A stretch of 64,000 nucleotides of DNA from the NCBI RefSeq assembly GCF_963583255.1, contig NC_084816.1:6708600-6772599 (forward strand). The letters run 5' to 3'. The first letter of the stretch is position 1; every line of letters starts with the position of its first letter. Shown in pieces: positions 54,315-64,000 of the stretch. The notes under the pieces were generated by a model that was not told the origin of the DNA, ran no database searches, and saw nothing but the letters and a program-made list of their open reading frames with translations. Position numbers and translations under genes: made by a program. Origin of the DNA: Pyrus communis (lineage: Eukaryota; Streptophyta; Magnoliopsida; Rosales; Rosaceae).

Positions 54315-55213
54315 TAGTGTTTGGGTTAACGGTCACCACAGTATGTCGGACTAGGTACTTGCCTCTAACTTTGACCGATGGGCAGCTTTGGTTTTACGAT
54401 TGTCAAGCTGCAACCTCCGAACAGGCCTTCGATGCAGTGAAATTGATCTAAATATACTCTAGAGTCTAGACCACACAGCATGCATACCGCACTCAAGAAG
54501 TCTCATTGGAGACTGAAGATTCTTGGAGGCCTACGTCTCCATAGAGAGGATTAATCATAGACTAACTAAAGGAACAAGAATGTTTCGTTTTATATTTCTT
54601 ATACATGTTCTGAATACATGGCTCGAAAATGTATAATGCAACTGCGCAAGCAACATTTCGTTCGAGAGGAGAACTGGAAGAACAAAAAAGAAGAAGAAAG
54701 TCTTGGATACTCTGGAGTATTTTCTTTCTCTTCCTGTGTGACCCAAGCTTAATTAGGATTGTAAGAATAATATGTTTACTGTGTCGATTAGGGATGATGA
54801 TGGTTTTTAATTATATGATTTTTTGGTGGTTGTTTCGGTTTCTTCATGTGATCAACGTATCTTTGTTCTCCCAAGGGAAGATCCAGAAAGATTTGAGAAG
54901 TTGTATTTCATCAGTGTTGTATATTGCATTGTTAGTAAAATATGCAACGGGTATAGTACGTGAAACATATGTGCGTATGTTCACAATACGCGTGTTATAT
55001 GCGAATTTACTAATTATTAGGAGAAGAAATAGAAAACCGAAGTAGATTGTAATCATAATATCAGGTCTAGCTATAATGCTATGTCCCACAACACATTGAG
55101 AACAGACTAGTTTTCGGCTAATGTAGTTCCTATACCACAACGCGTGTATTTTGCCATCTGATCGACCTAATTTTTCATACTTATGTTAAAATTTCACAAC
55201 TTTGAGCAACAAA
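54315..55213. other. Transporter 3' UTR and spacer
   Basis: The first few hundred bases are probably 3' UTR. The 138-residue open frame at 54629-55045 has no family features and is rich in Arg/Ile/Leu, so it was not called. Confidence 0.5.
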
Positions 55214-55285
55214 GTGGCTGTAGTTTAGTGGTAAGAATTCCACGTTGTGGCCGTGGAGACCTGGGCTCGAATCCCAGCAGCCACA
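55214..55285 (+). tRNA. tRNA-His(GTG): tRNA-His (GTG), nuclear type
   Basis: A 72-bp cloverleaf with no intron. The acceptor GTGGCTG pairs fully with CAGCCAC, discriminator base A (55285). The D-arm contains the A box TAGTTTAGTGGTAAGAATTC. The anticodon stem CCACG/CGTGG encloses the loop TTGTGGC, anticodon GTG. The T-arm CTGGG-CTCGAAT-CCCAG contains the B box. CCA is not encoded and no G-1 is encoded (base 55213 is A), so G-1 must be added after transcription, as for other eukaryotic tRNA-His. A T run at 55290-55294 can end pol III transcription. Confidence 0.97.
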
Positions 55286-55289
55286 TAGC

Positions 55290-55294
55290 TTTTT
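55290..55294 (+). terminator. Pol III terminator of tRNA-His
   Basis: The run TTTTT, followed by AAAGTTTTTTC, lies 4 bp after the tRNA 3' end. A T run is sufficient for pol III termination. Confidence 0.8.
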
Positions 55295-55304
55295 AAAGTT
55301 TTTT

Positions 55305-55369
55305 CTTTTGATTTTGTTTTTTGTTTTTTGTTTTTTGTTTTTTGTTTTTTGTTTTTTGTTTTTTTTTTT
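55305..55369. repeat. (GTTTTTT)n microsatellite
   Basis: Seven or so tandem GTTTTTT units run into a longer T stretch. Confidence 0.9.
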
Positions 55370-55544
55370 ATCATTTCCCCATTTTTAGGAAAGATTATTT
55401 TGTATTAATAAAAAAAAGAGAATTGTAATTACGTTGCTTTGTTTTTTTTTTTTTTTTTTTTATCGTTTCCCCATTTTTAGGAAAGATTATTTTGTATTAA
55501 TAAAAAAAAGAGAATTGTAATTACGTTGCTTTGTTTGTAGACTG
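55361..55544. repeat. Tandem duplication, 92-bp period
   Basis: The block ATC[A/G]TTTCCCCATTTTTAGG ... AATTACGTTGCTTTGTTT is present twice in direct succession, nearly identical. It starts in the T-rich stretch after the tRNA gene. Confidence 0.92.
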
Positions 55545-55765
55545 TAGTTATATATTACAACCTAAATGTGAGTTTCCTGATACTTTTGTATACTTTAGAT
55601 GACTTTGAATATCTTTGTATAATTCCGCGTATGACTTTGAACCTATAATTTCAAATATTATTTTTACGAGCTCTTGTTACGCTATAGAAATAAACTTTTG
55701 TTTTTTTTTTTTTACATATTGGATGTGATCCCATGTAAATGAAAGGACTAGAATTGATCAAATTA

Positions 55766-56440
55766 GAGTTGCGCGAGTACCACATGAACTTGTAAACATA
55801 CCCGCATGAACTTTTAATTTTTGTTTTTTTTACCACCTGAGCTTTTTTAACTATTAGAATCTACCACCTACGTTATTTACCATTATTTTGTTGTTAAAAC
55901 ATGTCACCCGTAGGGATATTTTCGTCAATTAACTTCATGAGGCTAGCTAGAATCAAATTAACTCCAAAATAATACTACGGTACCTGAGTCAATATGACGT
56001 TGAAAACAATTCGGCAATTCCCTCCATAAGAGTTTGAAAAATTAATGTTTGAATAAATAATGATGAACCACACACCCACCTACTAACCTACAAAAAAATT
56101 TGAAAACTCCAACTTGATTTTTGTATAAGTTTCACTTCAATTCTTCAACAACCCTTACCAAAATCAACTTCTCCATTTCTCTTCAACACTGCTACAAAAA
56201 AAAAAAAAAATTTGCCTTCATACAAATTGATTCCGGCGAGCCCTAGAAAGTGAATTGACAAAAATATCCCTCCACATTAGAGGCGCTTGATGTGTTTTAA
56301 CAGCAAAATGGATGAAAAGTAAAGTAGGTGGTGGATTCCAACAATTAAGAGAATCCAGGTGTTAAAAATTAAAAATTGAAAGATCAAATGGAATTGGTGC
56401 GTATGTTTCTAAGTTCAGGCGGTATTTATGCAAAATCCTC
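55766..56440. mobile_element. Mutator-like non-autonomous element with 9-bp target duplication
   Basis: The element is 675 bp, with inverted arms of about 180-200 bp and a perfect 9-bp duplication, ATCAAATTA (55757-55765 and 56441-56449). Arm phrases match when read inward: GAACTT-AAACATAC, TTTTTAATTTTT, CACCTACTTTA-TTTTCATCC against CACCTACGTTATTTACCATT, and GTTAAAACA. The arms enclose a unique AT-rich centre of about 300 bp that shows no coding potential or recognisable captured exon. Confidence 0.85.
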
Positions 56441-56449
56441 ATCAAATTA

Positions 56450-56999
56450 AAATATTTCATTTCACAAGATTTGGTTTCATTTCACGTCTCAAATTATAAA
56501 AAACAAATCAATGTGTTAGACAAGGTACTCAAAACTAACGTTCAATTTCAAAAGGATAAGATCTAAAATCTCCATCTTAAAGTTCCAAATTAAACACATA
56601 AAAGGATTTAGTGTTCCCCTAATAAACTACTCAACATAGGATTAGATGTTCACTTCAAATCCATACCTAAATTAAAAAAAAAATAAAAGATATTCAGTTA
56701 ATTAAAAAAATAGTATCCCACTAAAGTGAAAAAAAAAAAAAGAAAAAAAAAGAGAGATTAACATTGTATTTGTTTACAATCCATGCAATACATGGATGAC
56801 AATTCATAGTGTGTCTACATTACTTTGTAAATCAGGTCACATCCTAATTAGTGAATATATTCCCAACTTTACATAATTTTGGTGAAGTTATTCTAAATTT
56901 CGGATCTTTTTATTTGCTTTTTAAAAAGCCTTTTATGCTTTCCTAAATATATATATAGAGGCCCTTTATGCAAAAGGAATTCTATATATTTTTTTTAAA
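56450..56999. other. AT-rich intergenic DNA
   Basis: Nothing recognisable; A-rich runs occur at 56680-56760. Confidence 0.5.
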
Positions 57000-57330
57000 A
57001 TAGGGATAGGTTGAGGTCCACTTCACATCGAATTTTAATGATGGAAACAGTCTATTTTGTATATCTTGATTCATAGATCATCCTTACAAAAATTCAATTC
57101 AATTCAAAACCATTCATTTGTCTATTTAATTATCAAGATAAAATTTCATTGTTTTTTATATAACAAAATATTCGTTAATTTATTTAAACTCAATTAGATG
57201 TCTTAAAATTTTTTAATTTGACTAATATTTTGCAAGAATGATTTATGAGGTGCAACTTGAAAAATAAACAATTTGGATCATTAAAATTTGATGTGGTGTT
57301 GAACTTACAACTAATCCCCATTTATAAAAA
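57000..57330. mobile_element. Imperfect palindrome, probable MITE
   Basis: The left end AATAGGGATAGGTTGAGGTCCAC and the right end, read back as AAATGGGGATTAGTTGTAAG, are related. The sequence is mirrored inward through CACATCGAATTTTAATGAT / CACATCAAATTTTAATGAT. The centre is AT-rich. Target duplication is not defined. A long foldback of this form is typical of a MITE. Confidence 0.65.
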
Positions 57331-58667
57331 AAAGAAATCTCTTTCCTTAAAGGTTTCTTATTTATATATATATATATATATCTCCTATATATTGGCATCT
57401 TACAAATAAAATAATTTTATTTCCTTTTATGAAAAGCGAGACAAATTATTAAATAAGGTTCGAACTTAATCTTGAGCTGAATTAAATATTCATTAGGATG
57501 AAAGTAATTTAGGTCGCGAAACAAATGTATGATACAAGCACGATTGTGCATATGCTTAATATTTTATTTATTTATGCTGCGAATACTAATAGCTAATTCT
57601 TCTACAATTTAAAATGAACGCATGGAAACAATAAACTATTACTTTTTAATGACAATGATAAATTATTGATAAATTATATGATTATTGATACCCACTTAAT
57701 CAGCTGCTCCATTAATCTATTATTCTAGATTCTTTTCAAAATGTCAAAAATATTACTTGCACATTAATTGAGATAGCAATTATACGTAAACACGTCAAAG
57801 ACAACTTCATCTTTCTACCTCCCAAACAATTCTATTTCTATACAAATTACAAATGGTAGAGCTATTTACAGAAAACCTTGCCTCAGCCGTTGTTAAACCA
57901 CGTTCAACGAGAAAGTAACTTGGCAGCGCATCGCCTTGCTCTAGTAGGAATTGGTAGTAATTAATAGTTTATGTGGTTTGAAGAACTCTTGATTTAGTTA
58001 GGGATATTTTGTTTGAAGATGTTTCGTAATTTACCTATGTATTGTCATTTGAGGATAGATTTTCTTGTTATGCGAGACATTCTTTTTCCTTCAACAGGAT
58101 TGAAAGCTCTGGCAAGATTTTATCAAGGCTCATTTTGCACACTATCCTTAGTTTGTACGTTTTTTGATTTGTTCAATGAATATCGTATTTTCCTTATAAA
58201 AAAAAAATTTACTTTTCACACATCCTCGTAATTTTTGACAATTAAATTGAATTAATTGAAAAAAAATCAGTATTTAATAATTAACAAGCCTGTGAAGGTG
58301 TCTGAATATCAGTATCCGTTACAAAGTGATTGTAAGAAAGCAAGATAGATAGAGTTTTATTCCCGCTAATCTTCTTTTAATCCTGATTAATGTTTTCAAG
58401 ATTAAATAGAATCAGACCATCCAATTATCCTTAATCCAATCCGAATTCACAATCCTTCTCCTCATCAGATTCTACCTCCTTCCTCCTCCTTCTCTAATCT
58501 CTCTCCAACAGAATGTCGTACCTCCATACCCGCTCAACTCCCCTATATATACACTCCCCAACATACGCCTTCCTCACCACTCGATCGCATCCTATCAATC
58601 AATCGATCACTTCTCTCTCGATTTTGCGTTTTGGGATTTTCTGGGTTCGTGAAAAAAATCGCAAAGA
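57331..58667. other. Spacer and promoter of the cupin gene
   Basis: The stretch is AT-rich with a (TA)n run at about 57365. At 57960-58210 a segment ends in an A run (TTTTCCTTATAAAAAAAAA) and could be the 3' end of a retroposon, weakly supported. From about 58.45 kb the CT-rich promoter and leader of the cupin gene begin. Confidence 0.4.
58543..58551 (+). promoter_or_regulatory. TATA box of the cupin gene
   Basis: CTATATATA lies about 125 bp upstream of the start codon, in a CT-rich promoter context. The ATG at 58513 precedes this box and is therefore not a likely start. Confidence 0.75.
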
Positions 58668-60203
58668 ATGGAGCTTGATCTTTCACCCAAGTTGGCCAAG
58701 AAGGTGTACGGCGGCGATGGCGGGTCCTACTTTGCCTGGTCCCCGTCGGAGCTTCCCATGCTCCGTGAAGGTAACATCGGCGCCGCCAAGCTCGCTCTGG
58801 AGAAGGACGGGTTCGCTCTCCCCAAGTACTCTGACTCCAACCAGGTCGCCTATGTCCTCCAAGGTATACATTTTTGAATTTTCTGTTTAATTTTACGGAT
58901 TTTCGGCATTTTTCAATGATGGGGTTGTTCTTATTTGTTTATTTGATTGCTTGTCTGCTTCTGGATCATGAATTTTATATATAAACAGTTCATAATTTAT
59001 GATGAAATAAGATCATATGGGTTAATTTAATTTTTGTTTTGTCCGTTCAGGTACTGGTGTAGTCGGAATTGTCCTCCCGGAGAAGGAAGAGAAGGTTCTT
59101 CCAGTTAAGAAGGGTGATGCGATTGCCCTCCCTTTCGGAGTTGTGACTTGGTGGTACAACAAGGAGGACACCGAGTTCGTTGTTCTTTTCTTGGGCGACA
59201 CTTCAAAAGCTCACAAGAGGGGTGAGTTTACCGACTTCTATCTCAACGGCTCCAACGCCATTTTCACCGGCTTCTCAACCGAGTTTGTTGGTCGGGCATG
59301 GGATTTGGAGGAGAGTGTTGTGAAGACTCTCGTTGGCAAGCAGTCTGGCAAGGGCATTGTCAAGCTCAGCGGAGCTAAGTTGCCCGAGCCAAAGAAGGAA
59401 CACCGCGATGGCATGACGTTGAACTGCGAAGAGGCCCCCTTGGATGTTGACATTAAGGATGGTGGAAGAGTTGTGGTCTTGAATACCAAAAACCTTCCTT
59501 TGGTCGGTGAGGTTGGGCTCGGTGCTGACCTCGTGAGGTTGGACGGGAGTGCCATGTGCTCCCCTGGATTTTCTTGTGACTCGGCTCTGCAGGTGACTTA
59601 TATTGTTAGGGGCAGCGGCCGTGTCCAGGTTGTTGGTGTCGACGGTAAGAGGGTGTTGGAAACTACCATCAAAGCCGGTAATCTCTTCATCGTTCCTCGG
59701 TTCTTTGTTGTGTCAAAGATTGCTGATCCGGAGGGCTTGGAATGGTTTTCTATCATCACTACGCCCAAGTAGGCTTTTTCGTCTTGCCTAATTACGCTTT
59801 CGTTGTTCTTGATTTAAGCTCAGCTAGTTGAGTTATATATTTCTATGCATTTATAACATCCTGCTGCTTGGAATACACGCATACATATAGATTATTCCCA
59901 CCACACACACAACTTACTTAATTCGAAAGAGTTGGCTCCCACCACACACGCAACTTACTTAATTCGAAGGAGTTGGCAATGTTTCACAGAAAAAGTTTAT
60001 CGGTTGGTATCTTAACGTCTTGGTGATTCGTTTAATTACTTGTGTGCAGCCCGATATTCACCCACTTGGCTGGAAGCATTGGATGCTGGAAGGCTCTATC
60101 TCCGCAGGTGCTCCAGGCTGCGTTCAATGTGGATTCGGAAACAGAGAAACTCTTCCGTTCGAAGAGGACTTGTGATGCAATCTTCTTCCCTCCACCCAAG
60201 TGA
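58668..60203 (+). CDS. Bicupin, 11S globulin/glutelin-like protein
   Basis: Three exons (58668-58863, 59051-59768, 60050-60203) join to 355 residues from MELDLSPKLAKKVYGGDGGS. Two cupin barrels are visible. The first covers about residues 20-165 (GFALPKYSDSNQVAYVLQGTG, LPVKKGDAIALPFG). The second covers about 200-340 (LPLVGEVGLGADLVRL, VTYIVRGSGRVQVVG, IKAGNLFIVPRFFVV). The usual His metal ligands of the cupin motif are not obvious. No signal peptide or the NGxE cleavage site of storage globulins is seen, so a cytosolic 'glutelin type-A-like' cupin rather than a true seed storage protein is likely. The donor at 59769 lies inside an in-frame AAG-TAG, so ignoring it would truncate the protein at 304 residues. 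Function is unknown. Confidence 0.93.
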
Positions 60204-60667
60204 ACAGATTTAGATTTAGAGCAGTGCTAGTTTAGTTTAATGGTCCAGACTCCAAATAAAATTGCTTTTTGCTATTAGGTATTATATGTTATGGACTTAT
60301 GGTTTAGTTTCTGGACCTGCCATATTTCGTATAAAGTTTTCTATCAATTTCTTTAACCATTTAATTCAGATGGTTCTCTTTGCTTCATGAGTGTTATGCA
60401 TGTTGGATGGAGTGTTAGTTTCTATTCATTCGTCTTTGGTTCGAAACCTCCTTTTTTAATAATTTCGAACTCTTCCTCCGCCCTTAATAATAATAAATTT
60501 AGAAGAAAAAAATACATCTTATTATCTTTTGTGTGTACTTTGGATTGTATTTCAGCTTATATTTTGATGAAGGTTGTTTTTATTTTATTTTTGAGAGCAT
60601 AATGGGAAGTTTATACTTTAGTATATTAAACGACGAGGTCGAGGTTGTGTTGCAAACGAGCGTATAG
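60204..60667. other. Cupin 3' UTR and spacer
   Basis: AT-rich, probably including the cupin 3' UTR. No trace of the missing N-terminal part of the P450 was seen. Confidence 0.5.
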
Positions 60668-61590
60668 GTGATTGCAAAGATGATTTTGGGAAGTTCTAAA
60701 GGGCCGAGTGACGAGGGCAGGGATGAGGAAGCTAGGGTTGTCATGAGAGAGGTGACAAGGATTTTTGGGGAGTTTAATTTGTCAGATTTTGTTTGGTTTT
60801 GCAAGAAGACTGCTTTGTAGGGATTTGGGAAGAGAATTGAAGATACTCATAGGAGATATGACACGTTAGTCGAGAAGGTTATTCCAGAACGTGAAGACTT
60901 GAGAAAGAAAAACATGAGAAATGGAGGAGGCAGTGGTGGCCAGGAGGAGGAGGTGGAGGAGGTGAAGGATTTTCTGGACATTTTGCTTGATTTGTTAGAA
61001 AAAGGCGGTGGTGAGATTACAAGAGTTCATATCAAGGCTTTGATCATGGTAAAAAAATCTTTTGCTCCAAGCTGAAATTTGTTTTTTTTTGTTATTAGAT
61101 AGTTTAGTAAGGAGATATTTTTTAATATACTTAGAACATAAGACGGTACGCTATGTTATTATACAAGAGGGGAGAAATTTTTTCTTCAAGTATCCATCTA
61201 CTTGTATAATGATATAAAGGGATGTGCGCATGTTTCAGTACAACCAAAAAATCTTTCTTTAGTAATACGCATGAGTTCAACAAAACATGCAAGAGGATTT
61301 GGCAATGCATGACTGCTTTTACCAAAACGTGGCATGAAAAAATAGTAAATAGTTAACAGAAGAAAAAAAAAGTAGTAAATTGATTTATATTCTGAAAATA
61401 TATTTTCCATTTTCTTTCTGCAATTTGTAACTCTCACTGCACATGCATGTATCATGGAGTCACAATTGGTCAGCTTTCCTGTGTCTTTTCTGTACGACGT
61501 AACGAAGAAGACAATAGTTTTATTGGGAGAAGAAAAGGGAGGCATGCTATGTCAAAACGGTTGTGTAAGAGTCAGTAGTACATGTTGAGG

Positions 61591-62480
61591 TGTTCTAAAA
61601 ATCGACCTAGGCGGCCGTCTAGGCGTTGGACGGTGACCGACCGCTCCGATTAACTGTTAATCGATCGTAAAATCGGAAAATGTATTAGGCGGACGCCTAG
61701 GTGGGATTAGACGGGTCTAGGCAGAGCTATACGGGTCTGGGTGGGACTGGGCAGAAGCTAGGCGGGTCTAGGCGGGCGTATGAGAAGACGCCGGGATCTG
61801 AAAATGTTTCTGGAAAAATGTTGTTGCAGGTCGAGAGGAACTGAGGAAGAAGATGCACGGGTGGGGACCACCATTTAGCTTTCAATTTAAACATACGGGT
61901 AGGGTGACTTCTTTATGGTCCCACCATCTCCTCTCTTTTGAATTTTAATTGCACGGGTCCAGGTTCAATTACTCTCTTTACCATTTTTTATTCTTTTATT
62001 TCTAGTCCAATTACTCTTTTTATTAATTTTTTTGTTCTTTTATTTCTTTTAAGACCATTTACATAAACTGGTAAAGGTCTATTGTTTTATTATTCTTTTT
62101 TTTTTTTCAAGATCATTTACATTAGTATGTATTTAAATCCTAACATCACATATGTTATTTTAAAAGAAAAGACATTATTTATATATTATATAGTAATTTT
62201 AATTAATTTATATTAAATTTACATAAATCCGTCTAGGCGCTATGCCCAGCTAACCGTTCGACTAGCGCCTAGTATCTTTTAGATAATTGATTTTATCTTT
62301 CTTTTATTATCTTATCCATGGATTTTATACAAGTATAATTTTTTATAAGTGTCAATATACACTTATTTACAAGATATACAATAAATTTACCTAAATCCGC
62401 CTAGACCCTGCCCGCCTAGCCGCTTAGGCGCTAGGCGCCAACCTACCGACTAGCGCCTAGCACCTAACGTTTTTTAGAAC
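61591..62480. mobile_element. hAT-like element with GCCTAGGCG-rich ends, copy 2, in the P450 intron
   Basis: The element is about 890 bp, left end TGTTCTAAAAATCGACCTAGGC and right end, read back, TGTTCTAAAAAACGTTAGGTGC. Subterminal arrays of CTAGGCG/GCCTAG words match copy 1 (21386-21890), but in inverted orientation. The right arm here, reverse-complemented, follows the left arm of copy 1 through GGCAGGGTCTAGGCGGATTTA and TAAATAAGTGTATATT. Larger than copy 1, with an AT-rich middle. I could not fix an 8-bp target duplication. Confidence 0.8.
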
Positions 62481-62554
62481 ATTTCGACAGAAACAAAGTG
62501 AGTCATGCATGTACATTTCAAAGTACAACTCGTGTTTCAGGATATACTTCAGAG

Positions 62555-62655
62555 TTGTTGAGTGTTTAGATTTTTGGTTAATGATGTCAAAAGTTTTAGT
62601 GTTTTTGAGTTTTTAGATTTTTGGATAATGATGTCAAAAGTTTTAGTTTATAGGA
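62555..62655. repeat. Tandem duplication, about 48-bp period
   Basis: The phrase TTTAGATTTTTGG-TAATGATGTCAAAAGTTTTAGT occurs twice in succession within the P450 intron. Confidence 0.8.
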
Positions 62656-63135
62656 TACATCAGAGCATGCATATAGTAGAATTTGTGTTATAAATTCATT
62701 ATAATAGTGTCTTTTGCACTTTCCGAAAACAGTTAAAGAATTTTAAATTACAGATGATACTTTATCGTAATGACAGAACTCAATCATGTTTTTGCATTCT
62801 GGCGCAGATTCGATCTCTACAAATCCCTACAATTTAAACCATTAATGCTATTGTTTGTAGAAAAAAAAATCCATTTTAGGATTAACCGTCTAGAAACTCA
62901 TATTTTGCAATTTGCATCATGATGTAAATAACATAAGAAATCAATTGTATTTCTTTCTTATGAAAAAAAAAAAAAAAAAAAAACAGAGGAATACATTGAA
63001 CTTTTGGGAGTGTGACTCTCTATATGTGTCATATTTCTTTCAAGTGTAGCTGCATTTCCTTATGTTGTTTTTTCGTAAACACTACTTTTTGGAAGTTGTT
63101 CCAGTCATTCAAAAAATATCATCATGCACTCGTCA

Positions 63136-63137
<2 letters not shown>

Positions 63138-63181
<44 letters not shown>

Positions 63182-63182
63182 A
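63138..63182. repeat. (AT)n microsatellite followed by poly-T
   Basis: About 14 AT units and a run of T about 140 bp upstream of the P450 exon 2 acceptor. Confidence 0.9.
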
Positions 63183-64000
63183 TTAAGTTTTTATAAATGC
63201 GAGAGTACACAATAATAGAGTGCTAATAACAGCTCTACAATATGTTTCTTTGAATAACTATGGAGTTAACAAGGTTACCTAATTTTATAGGGCTTCTAGG
63301 AATGTAACAAACTGTATTTTTCAGGATTTCTTCACTGCAGGTACAGACACAACCGCCATTTCAATGGAGTGGGCGCTGGCAGAGCTCATCAACCATCCAA
63401 AGGTGCTTAACAAAGCAAGGGAGGAGATCGAAAGAGTCGTCGGGAACGGACGACTACTCGTAGAATCTGACGGTCCAAACCTTCCGTACATCCAAGCCAT
63501 CATAAAAGAAACACTTAGACTACACCCACCAGTGCCGTTGATCACAAGAAAATGTGTCCAACAATGTAAGATTGGAAAATATGTGATCCCAGAGAACACA
63601 GTTCTATTTGTGAATGCTTGGGCCATTGGAAGGGATCCAAAGTATTGGGAACATCCTTTGGACTTTCAACCCGAAAGATTCTTGTCGCTGCTCGGAGAAG
63701 GCGGTCGGGCTAGCACAATAGATGTGAGGGGACAACATTTTCAGCTAATTTCATTCGATTCCGGGAGGAGGATATGCCCTGGTTTAAACTTAGCCTTGCA
63801 AATGCTGCCTGGGCTACTTGGTGCTATGATCCAGTGCTTTGATTTTGAGGTTGTTGAGCCAGATCTGAACAATATGAACGGTGGTGATCGTGTTCTTGAA
63901 ATGGATGAACGGCCTGGAATGACTACTCCACGAGCCAATGATCTGGTTAGTATTCCAGTGGCACGTTTGAGCTCACTTTGTATCCCTTGAAACAACACTA

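Larger units (their letters stand above)
60668..63990 (+). pseudogene. CYP93-like cytochrome P450, 5'-truncated with in-frame stop
   Basis: The remaining part of exon 1 (60668-61048) encodes [35 protein letters not shown], then a TAG at 60818-60820 inside the usual 'CK-x-L-x-GFGKRIED' region, then GFGKRIEDTHRRYDTLVEK. The frame is kept to the donor at 61049. A second stop lies at 60665-60667, and the first ~170 residues are missing. Exon 2 (63325-63990, 221 residues) is intact: the I-helix AGTDTT, the K-helix [13 protein letters not shown] and the haem loop [10 protein letters not shown] (usually [10 protein letters not shown]). The intron is 2276 bp and contains a hAT-like element. The family includes flavone synthase II and related enzymes of flavonoid metabolism on the ER. 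A functional enzyme is unlikely unless the stop is an error. Confidence 0.85.

Noticed and set aside
54629..55045. 138-residue open frame downstream of the transporter
   Set aside because: Composition is unlike a folded protein, there is no domain, and it lies in a 3' flanking region.
58513..58667. Upstream ATG giving a 125-residue frame over the cupin start
   Set aside because: It lies before the TATA box and in a different frame from the cupin protein.

Overview
The window is nuclear DNA of a dicot plant, most likely a woody Rosaceae (Malus/Pyrus-like). The genes have small exons with GT-AG introns. The intergenic DNA is AT-rich and full of miniature transposons, and two copies of the 5S-RNA-carrying Cassandra TRIM are present. 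The species is inferred from the repeat types and was not tested.

Layout. 1-3.1 kb: a Cassandra remnant, a long hairpin, a duplicated repeat block and a broken subtilase fragment. 3.7-6.7 kb: a nine-exon 3-hydroxyacyl-CoA dehydratase gene (+). 7.24-12.16 kb: a nearly intact, very young Ty1/copia element on the minus strand, with 311-bp LTRs that differ at one base and a CAAGG target duplication. 13.8-15.3 kb: a long-TIR (Pack-MULE-like) element carrying an intron-containing piece of a uracil-DNA glycosylase gene, itself hit by a MITE. 15.6-16.8 kb: a TIP1-type tonoplast aquaporin (-). 17-36.5 kb: about 19 kb without a convincing protein gene, made of TRIMs, hAT-like and Mutator-like MITEs, LTR remnants, a complete Cassandra element and a SINE. 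36.5-38.7 kb: a DUF1635 gene (+). 39.5-40.1 kb: an ATL-type RING-H2 gene (+). 40.9-42.6 kb: ribosomal protein uL23/L23a (-). 43.4-46.3 kb: a RIBA3-type riboflavin-biosynthesis gene (-). 46.8-49.7 kb: a SINE, a TACG-rich tandem repeat, a hAT-like element and a MITE. 50.1-54.3 kb: a ten-exon UAA-family nucleotide-sugar transporter (+). 55.2 kb: tRNA-His(GTG). 55.8-57.3 kb: a Mutator-like element and an imperfect palindrome. 58.7-60.2 kb: a bicupin 11S-globulin-like gene (+). 60.7-64 kb: a 5'-truncated CYP93-like P450 with an in-frame stop and a transposon in its intron.

The genes are ordinary housekeeping and metabolic genes, not a co-regulated cluster: very-long-chain fatty-acid elongation (HACD), vacuolar water transport (TIP), flavin synthesis (RIBA3), nucleotide-sugar transport, translation (L23a, tRNA-His) and ubiquitination (ATL). 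As I recall the Arabidopsis map, the transporter, RIBA3, DUF1635 and HACD genes match four neighbouring loci near At5g59740-At5g59770, so the window looks like a conserved gene block stretched by transposons. Exon coordinates were worked out by hand from splice sites and reading frame, and all the multi-exon models close in frame. I found no clear new biological system. The most useful observations are the paired tiny TRIMs, the UNG-carrying long-TIR element, the young copia insertion and the many miniature elements with clean target duplications.
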